Origin: Hymenobacter rubidus
Lineage (GTDB): Bacteria > Bacteroidota > Bacteroidia > Cytophagales > Hymenobacteraceae
Assembly (NCBI RefSeq): GCF_016734815.1
Contig: NZ_JAERQF010000002.1
Coordinates: forward strand, 62,001 to 126,000
DNA length: 64,000 nucleotides
Direction of reading: 5' to 3'
A program made the position numbers and the translations under genes. The notes beneath the pieces are model-generated. The model made no database searches, was not told the DNA's origin, and saw nothing but the letters and a program-made list of their open reading frames with translations. Shown here piece after piece: positions 17,005 to 25,422 of the stretch; position 1 is the stretch's first letter, and each line of letters starts with the position of its first letter.

Positions 17005-19800
17005 ATGCTCATGAAAATTCTACGCCATTGCTACCTGTTACTGTTTTTTCTGTCCGTGGCTGGCCTGGGGTCGGCGCGGGCGCAGTCGTTTACCTGGGCT
17101 AAAGTGGCCCGTGGGGCGCTCGATTCGACCGCAGTACAATTGCAGGCCAGTGCTACTGACGCGACCGGTAACACCTACGTAGCTGTCCAGTTTCGTGATA
17201 GTTTGCGAGCGGGCAGCTTCTTTCTCTCGACACTCGGCAGCCGTTCCGTCGGACTAATCAAGTATGATTCTACCGGTGTAGTAGTATGGGCAAAGCTGTT
17301 GCGAAACATTATAGTAGGTCAACTAGCGGCCGATAACAGTAGTGGTAGCGTATTCATTACGGCTAGCATTGGTAGTACAAACGGAGGCATTTGGGATGGT
17401 AACGCTGTAGCATTTAATGCGAACTCGGCTTTTTTTGGTAGATTTTCAAGCAATTCAACACTGCAATGGACTCAGACATTACCAGTACTGCCTCAACCCT
17501 ACTATGAAGGACATAGAATAGTTGCCGATGGAGCAGGAAACGCTTATATTCTGGGCACTGTGAATGGCAATACAACTTTTAATGGGATGAGTCTGCTTAA
17601 TAGACAATTATTATTTTTAAAAACTAACGGCGCAGGTACTTTGCAATGGGCGCAGGTGTTACATGGCGACTTTTCAAACTCTCTATCCAGTTACGTTTTA
17701 GGCGCTAAACCAAGCGGGGGGTGCTTGATAAGCGGACAACTGGCCGGACCATTGTATTTGGGTTCGGGCACCACGAATGTTCTGCTCACCGCTCGGCCAC
17801 AATACGACTATTTTGTGAGCAGTTTTGATAATAATGGTGCGCACCAATGGAGCACTCTGGTAGGAAATGCTACGGCTGGCACGCAAGCCTACGGGGCGGT
17901 TGGTGCAGCTGCTGCCGATGCTAGCGGCAATTGTTACGTTACAGGGAATGCCTATGGCTCACTGCCTTTGGGCGGCAGTATCGTAAGCGGTTATTTCTTG
18001 GCTAAATACGATGCGGTCGGCACACTTCAATGGGCGCGGAATATATTGAATACCAACGGTTCTGGAGTGCTCGCCGTAGGAAGCACTGGCCCTACGGTTG
18101 TCATTGGCACTTTCGTATCAAACGGCCTAGCTGCTCCCCTTGCTGGCACCATTCTTCTGCGCTCACCGGCCAACATATTGCATTACAACGCACAAGGGCT
18201 GGAACAATGGGCTGTAGCTAGCACTTGGACGTCTGCTTCGCCTTCTTTCTCTCCCATGAGCTTAGGCAGCGATGCCCGCGGCAATTTGTATCCTGTTGGG
18301 ATGCCACAATTTGCACGCTTTCGGAACATTCCGACCCCAATACCCGCCATTTTGCTGGGCGCTCAGACGGTATTGGGCAATGGTGCCATCGTATCTCGCC
18401 TCAACACCTACGCCAATACCCTGCGTGGGCAAGTATATTTCGACTTGAACGGAAATGGCCAGCAAGACACTGGCGAGGGCGTTTTCCCACGTCAGACCAC
18501 GGCATTATTAGTTCAAGGCGGTGCCACTTCCTATTCTCCAGTAAATACCAGTGGTGAATTTCAAGCTTACGCTAATTCAGGCACTTATTCTCTGAGCCTG
18601 GGCCTGATACCGTCCAGCTATACCCTGACGCAGCCAGCCAGCGGTGCGTATACGGGCACTTTTACCGGTAATAGCCAGCTTGTAAGTGGCCAAAACTTCG
18701 GTATTGCACCAATCGCCAATCAAGCAGATATCCGGGTTACGCTCACATCCTACAGCATTCCTCGAGCGGGTTTGACTACGCGTTACCGCCTCACGCTGGA
18801 AAACGTGGGGACCACAACCGTGCCAGCAGGCACGGCTACGCTGGCGCTCGATAGCCACATAACATACATAAGCAGCACGCCCAGCGGCACGGTAGCGGGC
18901 CAAACTATCACCTTGAATTATGCTGCGCTGGCTCCTTTCGGGCAGTCAAGTTATGATGTGCTGTTCAGCCTGCCTATTAATACCGCAATCGGTACGGCTC
19001 TCTCTACTATAGCTTCCGCCCCGCTAACCGGCGACGTGGTACCGGCCGATAACACTGCTACCCTAGCCCAAACCGTGGTGGGAGCTTATGACCCCAACAG
19101 CATTGAGGTCAACTACGACCGCCTGACGCCCACTCAAGTGGCCGCCCAGCAGCCGCTCGATTATACCATTCACTTCCAGAACCTGGGCACGGCTTCGGCC
19201 CAGAATGTCATTCTTAGTGACACGCTGGATTTTCGCAAGCTCAATCTGGCCAGCCTGATGCTGGTGTCGCAGTCGCACAGCTGCATCTGGAGCCTCACCA
19301 GCACCGGCCCCAATACCGGCCAGCTCACGGTGCGCTTCCTGGGCATCAACCTGCCCGAGCGCAACGTCGATGTGATTCGCTCGCAGGGCTTCGTGCGGTT
19401 CCGAGTGCAGCCCAAAACGACCTTGGCCGTGGGCGAAATCATTCCCAACCGCGCCGGCATCGTGTTCGACTACAACGCGCCGGTACTCACCAACACGGCC
19501 ACCACCACCGTGTTCTTGGCCACCGCCGCCCTGACCCGCCCCGAAGCCCCGGCCTGGACGGCCTACCCCAACCCGGCCACCGACGCCATCACCCTCACCG
19601 CCGAGCTGGCCACCGCCGGCCCGGTGCGGGTGGAGCTGCTCGACATGCTGGGCCGCCCCGTGCGCCAGCAAACCCTGACCGCCCCCGCCGGCCCCTTGCG
19701 CCAAACCGTGGACCTGCGCGGCCTGGCCGCCGGCGTGTACGTGCTGCGCCTCACCCCGCCCACCGGCCCGGCCACCAGCCGGCAGGTGGTGCGCAACTAG
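17005..19800 (+). CDS. Large secreted protein with T9SS type A sorting domain
   Basis: A 931-residue exported protein. A signal peptide ends near GSARAQS (ATG 17005 or 17011). Residues about 30-480 carry repeated strands such as DATGNTYVAVQF, DGAGNAYILGTV and DASGNCYVTGNAY, as in SBBP-type beta-propeller repeats. A short segment with VYFDLNGNGQQDTGEG (SdrD-like) follows, then conserved-repeat (DUF11-like) domains to about 840. The C-terminal 80 residues (AYPNPATDAITL ... GVYVLRLT) are a T9SS sorting domain that sends the protein across the outer membrane. GC content falls sharply in the first two thirds (about 45% in one line near 17300, against 77% near 19600), unlike its neighbours. Confidence 0.9.
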   Translation: MLMKILRHCYLLLFFLSVAGLGSARAQSFTWAKVARGALDSTAVQLQASATDATGNTYVAVQFRDSLRAGSFFLSTLGSRSVGLIKYDSTGVVVWAKLLRNIIVGQLAADNSSGSVFITASIGSTNGGIWDGNAVAFNANSAFFGRFSSNSTLQWTQTLPVLPQPYYEGHRIVADGAGNAYILGTVNGNTTFNGMSLLNRQLLFLKTNGAGTLQWAQVLHGDFSNSLSSYVLGAKPSGGCLISGQLAGPLYLGSGTTNVLLTARPQYDYFVSSFDNNGAHQWSTLVGNATAGTQAYGAVGAAAADASGNCYVTGNAYGSLPLGGSIVSGYFLAKYDAVGTLQWARNILNTNGSGVLAVGSTGPTVVIGTFVSNGLAAPLAGTILLRSPANILHYNAQGLEQWAVASTWTSASPSFSPMSLGSDARGNLYPVGMPQFARFRNIPTPIPAILLGAQTVLGNGAIVSRLNTYANTLRGQVYFDLNGNGQQDTGEGVFPRQTTALLVQGGATSYSPVNTSGEFQAYANSGTYSLSLGLIPSSYTLTQPASGAYTGTFTGNSQLVSGQNFGIAPIANQADIRVTLTSYSIPRAGLTTRYRLTLENVGTTTVPAGTATLALDSHITYISSTPSGTVAGQTITLNYAALAPFGQSSYDVLFSLPINTAIGTALSTIASAPLTGDVVPADNTATLAQTVVGAYDPNSIEVNYDRLTPTQVAAQQPLDYTIHFQNLGTASAQNVILSDTLDFRKLNLASLMLVSQSHSCIWSLTSTGPNTGQLTVRFLGINLPERNVDVIRSQGFVRFRVQPKTTLAVGEIIPNRAGIVFDYNAPVLTNTATTTVFLATAALTRPEAPAWTAYPNPATDAITLTAELATAGPVRVELLDMLGRPVRQQTLTAPAGPLRQTVDLRGLAAGVYVLRLTPPTGPATSRQVVRN

Positions 19801-19826
19801 CCTTCTACCTTTTTTCTGGCTACCGA

Positions 19827-19859
19827 GCCGGGCCGCCCAGTGGAGCGGCCCGGCTTTTT
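19827..19859 (+). terminator. Rho-independent terminator
   Basis: A ten-base perfect stem, GCCGGGCCGC/GCGGCCCGGC, with an eight-base loop and a following T5, 26 bases after the stop of the T9SS protein gene. Confidence 0.85.
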
Positions 19860-20079
19860 GCGTTTTTACGCCTGGGCAGTTGGTCGATTTCGTGCGGCCA
19901 TTCATCACGGTGTTGAGGGAATTGGTCTGGGCAACGGGAAAGCGCGGCCAAGCACGCGGCCGCTCGGCCAGTGGTTTGGCACGGTTTTGCAATGTTCCCT
20001 TTCATCGGCCAGCAGCCGGGCCGGGTGCCCGGCCCAACCAAGCGGCCGGCTTCTTTCACTCCTTTCAACCTTTCTGGTT

Positions 20080-20895
20080 ATGAAATTTTCACGCCTTTCG
20101 GGCGGCCTGGCCGCGGCTTGCCTATTGATTTCTGCGGCAGCAACTACTGCATCAGCCCAAGGGGCCCGCGACGCCTACGGCAACCCCAAAGCCGCGCCGT
20201 CGCCCCGGCCGATGGGCCCCGTGCGCCGCGCCCCCAGCTATTCGCGGCAGCCGGTGTACTCAGCCGCGGTCAGGGCCAGCACATCGGGCGTGCGGTTTGG
20301 TTTCCGGGGCGGGCTGAACGTGGCCGACCTGCAAGGCGATGCCGTGCAGAGCTTCACCACCCTGGCCGGCTACGCTCCCGACGGCACCATCACCAAGCAG
20401 ATGCGCCCCGGCTTCTATGCCGGCCTCTACGCCACGCTGCCTCTGGGGCCCAGCTTCGCCATTGAGCCGGGCGTGAACTACTCCGAAAAAGGCGCGGTGC
20501 TGCGGGCTTCGCTGCCCTTCCCGGCCCTCGATTTCCTGAACGCCAACGTGACCGGCACGGCCCGCCTGGCCTATGTGGATGTGCCGGTGCTGGCCAAGGT
20601 ATTCATCACGCCCGGCTTCTACCTCTATGCCGGCCCCCAGGCTTCCTTCCTGGTCAGCGGCAAGGCGCGGGTCGATGCCGGCGTGCTGGGCTTCTCGGCC
20701 TACAAGCAGGATTTCGATGTAGCGGACCAGCTGCGCAAGGTTGATTTCGCCGCCGTGGGTGGCCTCGGCTACCAGTTCGAAAACGGCCTCGGCATCAGCG
20801 CCGGCTACGACTACGGCCTCACCTCGCTCGACGCTGGCAACCGCTTCCAGGCCTACAACCGCGTGGCCAAAGTGGGCCTGAACTACTCCTTCTAA
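20080..20895 (+). CDS. Outer membrane beta-barrel protein (PorT-like/porin family)
   Basis: A 271-residue protein with a clear signal peptide (MKFSRLSGGLAAACLLISAAATTASAQ split), a basic Pro/Arg-rich linker to about residue 65, and then beta-hairpin sequence of the small Bacteroidota barrel type (FGFRGGLNVADLQG, GFYAGLYATLPLG, FAIEPGVNYSEKG, GLNYSF at the end). The terminal Phe is typical of outer membrane barrels recognised by the BAM complex. ATG 20080 was chosen because it starts the signal peptide; the upstream frame is not coding. Function beyond an envelope role is unknown. Confidence 0.85.
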   Translation: MKFSRLSGGLAAACLLISAAATTASAQGARDAYGNPKAAPSPRPMGPVRRAPSYSRQPVYSAAVRASTSGVRFGFRGGLNVADLQGDAVQSFTTLAGYAPDGTITKQMRPGFYAGLYATLPLGPSFAIEPGVNYSEKGAVLRASLPFPALDFLNANVTGTARLAYVDVPVLAKVFITPGFYLYAGPQASFLVSGKARVDAGVLGFSAYKQDFDVADQLRKVDFAAVGGLGYQFENGLGISAGYDYGLTSLDAGNRFQAYNRVAKVGLNYSF

Positions 20896-20975
20896 TTCTA
20901 AAGCCGATTAACGGCCATTATCGTCCCCTGTTTTTTCGTCCTATTTATTCGTAAGCATCCGAGATAGATTATTGA

Positions 20976-21007
20976 AAAGGCCCCGCTGGTAGCACAGCGG
21001 GGCCTTT
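20976..21007 (+). terminator. Rho-independent terminator
   Basis: A 13-base stem, AAAGGCCCCGCTG/CAGCGGGGCCTTT, with a short loop, 80 bases after the barrel gene and before a palindromic repeat. Confidence 0.88.
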
Positions 21008-21038
21008 CTGGTTTGTGGCTGTCATCTCTGGCTTCGTT

Positions 21039-21138
21039 TGTCATCCTGAGCGCAGCGAAGGACCTTCTCACCGCTAAACAGTTTGTAGAGGTAACTGGCC
21101 CAGCTGTGACAAGGTCCTTCGCTGCGCTCAGGATGACA
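21039..21138. repeat. Intergenic palindrome, family 1 (28-bp arms)
   Basis: Arms 21039-21066 and 21111-21138 are reverse complements (core CCTGAGCGCAGCGAAGGACC) with a 44-base loop. It lies between two convergent genes. Confidence 0.95.
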
Positions 21139-21150
21139 GATGGAACTCTC

Positions 21151-23202
21151 CTACCGCGCCCCCACGGTGCCGCTGCTGCTCAGGCCCTCGGCCAAACGCA
21201 CGAGGCGCACCAGCTCGGCGCGGTAGCCGTCGGAATCGGCGCCGCGGGCGTCGTTGGCCAGTTTTTCGGTGGCGGCCCAGGTGGCGGTGCCGCGCTGCTC
21301 GCTTTGGCGCAGCAACATGCCGAACTGCGCCACGGCGGCCGCGAAGCGGAAGTCGGGCGAGGCCTTCTCGATGGCTTCGGGCGCGCCTACCAGGGGCTGG
21401 GCCAGAAGCTTGCTGCTGCTGCCTTGCGGCTCTTTGTAGCGCAGCTTCACGGTCAGCACGTCGTTGGTGAGGAACTGCTGCATGGAAGCTGCAGTGGGTT
21501 TGCTGGGCTGGTATTTCAGGTCGTCGATAAGGGGCTGGGCGCTGCCCACGGGCACTATTTCGTAGAGGGCTGTGACGGTGTGGCCCGCGCCCAGCTCACC
21601 GGCATCTTTGCGGTCGTTGTTGAAATCCTCGGCTTCGAGCATCCGGTTTTCGTAGCCCACCAGGCGGTAGTTGGCCACGCGGGCGGGGTTGAATTCGATT
21701 TGTAGCTTCACGTCCTTGGCTACGGTGAAGAGCGTGCCGCCGAACTGCGCCACCAGCACCCGGCCGGCTTCGTCGAGGTTGTCGAGGTAGGCGTAGTTGC
21801 CGTTGCCTTTGTCGGCCAGGGTTTCCATGCGGGCGTCGCGCAGGTTGCCGCGTCCGCAGCCCAGCACCGTCAGGAAAATGCCGGTTTCGCGCTGGTCTAC
21901 AATGAGCTGCTCCATGGCCGCATCGGAGCTTTCGCCCACGTTAAAATCGCCATCGGTGGCCAGAATCACGCGGTTGTTGCCCTCTTTGTTGAAACTTTGC
22001 TTGGCGGTAGAATAGGCCAGTCGCAGGCCCGCACCGCCAGCCGTAGAGCCACCCGCCTGCAAGCGCTCAATGGCATCGAGAATAGCCTGTGGCTGTGAGC
22101 CGGGCGTGGGCGGCAGCACGAGGCCGGCCGCCCCAGCGTAGGCCACCAGCGCCACATGGTCCTGGGGGCGCAGCTGTTTCACCAGCAGTTTCAGGCCGGC
22201 CTGCACCAGCGGCAGGCGGTCGGGGCTGTCCATCGAGCCCGATACATCGACCAGGAAGACTAGGTTGGCGGGCGGCAGCTTGGCGGTTTCCACTTTCTTG
22301 GCCTGAATGCCGATGCGGGCCAGCTGGTGCGCGGTGTTCCAGGGGCACACGGCCAGCTCGGTGCTGATGCGCACGGGGTCGGGTGAGGTGGCAGCTGGCG
22401 CGGCGTAGTCGTAACGGAAGTAGTTCAGCATTTCCTCTACCCGCACGGCGTCGCGCGGGGGCAGCTGGCCTTCGTTCAGGAAGCGGCGCACGTTGGTATA
22501 AGAAGCATTATCTACATCCAGCGAAAAGGTGCTGAGCGGGGCATTCTTCGCCGAGAAAAAGGCGTTTTCCTTAACGTGGGCGTAGGTGTCGCCGGCTCCG
22601 GCTTCCTCCTTGGCCGGCAGGGTGGGCAGGGGCGCGGCCATTGTGCTGCTCGGTAGCAATTCGTAGTCAGCGGTGGAATAGCCCACCTCATTTTTGGCCC
22701 GTTTAGCTTTCCGGGCAGGCGCCGCACCGCGTATCTGGACGCCGGCAACCTTGCCCTCCAGCCCCTGCACTTGCGAAACGGAACCGGTTACGTCGCGGCG
22801 GGTCTGGCTGCCGTAGCCCGTCACCACCACCTCGTTCAATTGCCGGTTATCGGCGGCCAGGCTCAGGTTGATGGTGTGCAGCTTGCCCACCGGCTTGCTC
22901 ACCGTCAGGTAGCCGACGGAGCTGAACTGGAGCACCGCCTTGGCTGCGTTGAGCACCATCAGGGAGTAACGACCTTGTGCATCGGTACTGGCACCCGTGA
23001 CCGTGCCCTTGATGAGCACCGTGACACCCGGCAGCGGCTGATGACTGGCCTGGTCAGTCACCTGGCCGGATACCACCCAGTCTTTCGTGGTGTTTTCCAG
23101 CGCCGACTGGCCGGCAGGAGTAGGCGAGGGCGTGGCTTGGGCCGCGACGGACGCCGGGCGCAGCAAGACGGTGAGCAGCGGTAGCAACAACAGGTTTCGC
23201 AT
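21151..23202 (-). CDS. VWA domain protein (YfbK-like) with carboxypeptidase-regulatory-like domain
   Basis: A 683-residue exported protein. A signal peptide covers about residues 1-21. A CarboxypepD-regulatory-like domain (about 43-120) is followed by VVVTGYG at 125-131, the short linker usually seen before the plug of SusC-type receptors, but no receptor barrel follows. A von Willebrand A domain has an intact MIDAS start, DVSGSM at 319-324, and extends to about 490; the C-terminal part matches the DUF3520-type tail of YfbK proteins. The start was set at 23202 because the longer frame is translated palindrome. It diverges from the ECF sigma gene at 23440 and is a plausible member of that regulon. 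Confidence 0.88.
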   Translation of the reverse strand: MRNLLLLPLLTVLLRPASVAAQATPSPTPAGQSALENTTKDWVVSGQVTDQASHQPLPGVTVLIKGTVTGASTDAQGRYSLMVLNAAKAVLQFSSVGYLTVSKPVGKLHTINLSLAADNRQLNEVVVTGYGSQTRRDVTGSVSQVQGLEGKVAGVQIRGAAPARKAKRAKNEVGYSTADYELLPSSTMAAPLPTLPAKEEAGAGDTYAHVKENAFFSAKNAPLSTFSLDVDNASYTNVRRFLNEGQLPPRDAVRVEEMLNYFRYDYAAPAATSPDPVRISTELAVCPWNTAHQLARIGIQAKKVETAKLPPANLVFLVDVSGSMDSPDRLPLVQAGLKLLVKQLRPQDHVALVAYAGAAGLVLPPTPGSQPQAILDAIERLQAGGSTAGGAGLRLAYSTAKQSFNKEGNNRVILATDGDFNVGESSDAAMEQLIVDQRETGIFLTVLGCGRGNLRDARMETLADKGNGNYAYLDNLDEAGRVLVAQFGGTLFTVAKDVKLQIEFNPARVANYRLVGYENRMLEAEDFNNDRKDAGELGAGHTVTALYEIVPVGSAQPLIDDLKYQPSKPTAASMQQFLTNDVLTVKLRYKEPQGSSSKLLAQPLVGAPEAIEKASPDFRFAAAVAQFGMLLRQSEQRGTATWAATEKLANDARGADSDGYRAELVRLVRLAEGLSSSGTVGAR

Positions 23203-23280
23203 GACAGCAGGGGTTTGGGGTGAAACTTGCTGACTTGATGCGGGAGGGCGGCGGATTGCACACGTGGCATTGAAAGAAAA

Positions 23281-23395
23281 CAGGCCGTCATGCCGAGCGC
23301 AGCGAAGCATCTCGCGTGGGATAGTAATTCAATCGCAGAAAAAGAGTTAGTAGTGGCACGCGAGATGCCTCGGCTGCGCTCGGCATGACGGCCTG
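23281..23395. repeat. Intergenic palindrome, family 2 (imperfect 38-bp arms)
   Basis: Arms about 23281-23318 and 23357-23395, sharing the family core with a CCGAGCGCAGCGAAGCATC variant. It lies in the divergent promoter region between the VWA protein and the sigma factor. Confidence 0.9.
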
Positions 23396-23439
23396 CTGGA
23401 ATCATCCTTTCTCCGAAATACTCCTAACTTCCCAGCCCG

Positions 23440-24129
23440 ATGTTCTTCCGCCGCGCCAAACCGTCCGCTGCTGCCGCGCCGCTCTCCGACCAGGAGCTGC
23501 TGGCCCGCTACCGCGCGCACGGCAACGTGGCCGACCTCGGCCTGCTCTACGACCGATATTTGCCGGAAGCCTTTGCCGTGTGCCGCCGCTACCTGGCCCC
23601 GCCCGACGAAGACGCCCAGGATGCCGTGATGCAGCTGTTTGAACACCTGGTGAAAGTGTTGCGCACCCACGCGCCCGACAACTTCCCGGCCTGGCTGTAC
23701 ACCACTGCCCGCAACCATTGCCTGATGCAGCTGCGGGCCCGCAAGCGCGCCGGCCCCAGCGCGGGGCCGCTCGTGCTCAGCTTTCCCGATGCCACCGATG
23801 TGGAAACCGCCGCCGGCCGGCATCTGCTGGACGAGGACACGGCCGCCGAAGACGCCGAAGCTGCCGAAAACCGCCTGCAAAGCATGGAGGCGGCATTGGC
23901 CCAGCTGCCGCCGGCTCAGCGCCGCTGCCTCGAATTATTTTACCTTGAAAAGAAAAGCTACCGCGAAATCACCCTCGAAACCGGCCTGGAGCTGAACCTG
24001 GTGCGCAGCCACCTGCAAAACGGCAAGCGCATGCTGCGCCGCCAGCTGGAGCCGCCCGCGCCGCCCAGCGCCGCTCCCCGCCCCTCGCGCCCTACTTCCG
24101 ATAACAACCCGCTCCATGTCGCCCGCTGA
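23440..24129 (+). CDS. ECF-type RNA polymerase sigma factor
   Basis: A 229-residue sigma factor with region 2 (LLYDRYLPEAFAVCRRYL, DEDAQDAVMQLFEHLVKVL, NFPAWLYTTARNHCLMQLR) and region 4 (LPPAQRRCLELFYLEKKSYREI, then NLVRSHLQNGKRML). It has an acidic inter-region linker and a Pro/Ser-rich tail of about 25 residues. It overlaps the next gene, a zinc-finger anti-sigma factor, by 14 bases, so they form a coupled pair. It faces the VWA gene across a 240-base divergent region, which holds a palindromic repeat. Confidence 0.94.
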   Translation: MFFRRAKPSAAAAPLSDQELLARYRAHGNVADLGLLYDRYLPEAFAVCRRYLAPPDEDAQDAVMQLFEHLVKVLRTHAPDNFPAWLYTTARNHCLMQLRARKRAGPSAGPLVLSFPDATDVETAAGRHLLDEDTAAEDAEAAENRLQSMEAALAQLPPAQRRCLELFYLEKKSYREITLETGLELNLVRSHLQNGKRMLRRQLEPPAPPSAAPRPSRPTSDNNPLHVAR

Positions 24130-25300
24130 TTCGCCTTTTGCCCCGCTGCCTGCCCCCGGTCCGCACCCGGCCACGGCGGAGTTGCGCGCCTACGCGGCCG
24201 GCACCCTCAGCCCCGCCGAGGAGCACCGCATCGAAGCGCACCTGCTTGATTGCGAGCGCTGCGCGGACATCGTGGAAGGCTTTTCGATGAGCGACGCCGC
24301 CACTACCGACCGCGCCGTGGCCGAGCTGCGCACCCGCCTGCAAGCCCGCATCGGCCAGGAAGAGCCTGCGCCGGTAGCGGGCGGCTGGGCCTGGCCGCGC
24401 ATTGCTGCGGCTGCCGCACTGCTGGCGGCCGTGGGCGGTGGAATCTGGACGTTGGAGCAGCACCAAACCGCTCCGGCCCCTGCCACTGCCCGCCTCGAGA
24501 AAGTAGCCCCAGCACCGGCGCCAATAGCAGCGCCTGAGTCGGCACCGGTCACCACTCCAGAAGCGGAGGCAGCGCAGGAAACAGCGGGAAAGCCAACACG
24601 CCCTAAGTTGGCTGATTACGCAGCCGTGGTGCCATCGCAGCCCAAGAACCGCACCGCACCGCGTACCATCAGGCGTAGCAGCAGGGCCACTGATGCCTTC
24701 GCTAACCGCACCGAATTAGCCGACACGGAAGCACCCCTCAGCAGTGCCAAGGATGCTTCCGAGGCCAAAGTCTCTACGGCTGCTCCCATGGCTGCTGCGC
24801 CATCGCCCACCAACGCCGCGGGCTATTCCAGCGCTGGCCCCCCACCAGCCGCCACTAAAAGCGAAACCACCCTAGCCAGCCGGGCGGCCCCGGACAGTGC
24901 CGCCACACTAAGCGAGGTGGCCGTGGCCTCGCCGATGAAGAAGGCCAAAGCCAAAGCTGCCAGCCCCACAGCGTCCATGGTGGTAAACACGCCCATGCCC
25001 ACGGCGCCCGCTATTAGTCCCGCGCCGGTAGGCGGCTCGCTGGCCTTTCGTGAATACCTGCGCCGCGAAGCTTCCCAGTTTGAGTCCGAAATCAACAACC
25101 TGCGCCTGAGTGGCACGGTACGCGTGCAGTTTACGGTAGAGGCCGATGGCAAGCTTAGCCACCTGAAGGTGACGCGCGGCCTCCGCAAAGACTACGACGA
25201 CGAAGCCCTGCGCCTGGTGTGCGAGGGCCCGGCCTGGCAGCCCGGCATTGCCGGTGGCAAGCGCGCCCCGCTGCCCATGGAAGTGACCGTGCCGTTTTAG
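24116..25300 (+). CDS. Zinc-finger anti-sigma factor fused to a TonB C-terminal domain
   Basis: A 394-residue protein. The N-terminus carries a zf-HC2-like anti-sigma motif, H42-x3-C46-x2-C49, in the cytoplasm. One transmembrane helix follows at about 97-113. A 180-residue Ala/Pro/Thr-rich periplasmic linker leads to a TonB-C-like domain (about 300-394: SGTVRVQFTVEADGKLSHLKVTRG and a KRAPLPMEVTVPF end). The expected role is to hold the upstream sigma factor and release it on a periplasmic or outer membrane signal. The TonB-like end is unusual for an anti-sigma factor, and suggests direct contact with an outer membrane protein. Confidence 0.87.
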   Translation: MSPADSPFAPLPAPGPHPATAELRAYAAGTLSPAEEHRIEAHLLDCERCADIVEGFSMSDAATTDRAVAELRTRLQARIGQEEPAPVAGGWAWPRIAAAAALLAAVGGGIWTLEQHQTAPAPATARLEKVAPAPAPIAAPESAPVTTPEAEAAQETAGKPTRPKLADYAAVVPSQPKNRTAPRTIRRSSRATDAFANRTELADTEAPLSSAKDASEAKVSTAAPMAAAPSPTNAAGYSSAGPPPAATKSETTLASRAAPDSAATLSEVAVASPMKKAKAKAASPTASMVVNTPMPTAPAISPAPVGGSLAFREYLRREASQFESEINNLRLSGTVRVQFTVEADGKLSHLKVTRGLRKDYDDEALRLVCEGPAWQPGIAGGKRAPLPMEVTVPF

Positions 25301-25310
25301 TATAATCACT

Positions 25311-25412
25311 TGTCATCCTGAGCACAGCGAAGGACCTTATCACGTTTGATTCGATTGAGTTGTTGCTCGTCGTTCAGCGGTGATAAGGTCCTTCGCTGTG
25401 CTCAGGATGACA
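25311..25412. repeat. Intergenic palindrome, family 1 (33-bp arms, compensatory variant)
   Basis: Arms 25311-25343 and 25380-25412 are reverse complements. This copy has GAGCACAGCG in the left arm where others have GAGCGCAGCG, and the right arm carries the matching CGCTGTGCTC, so the stem is kept perfect. Confidence 0.95.
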
Positions 25413-25422
25413 GGCAGATTTA

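Noticed and set aside
22772-22832. A broken SusC/TonB-dependent receptor gene
   Set aside because: The VVVTGYG segment is in frame with a complete VWA protein and no receptor remnants follow, so it is a fused linker, not a pseudogene.
23281-23395. Insertion sequence ends
   Set aside because: The inverted repeats enclose only 20-80 bases and no transposase; no target-site duplication was apparent.
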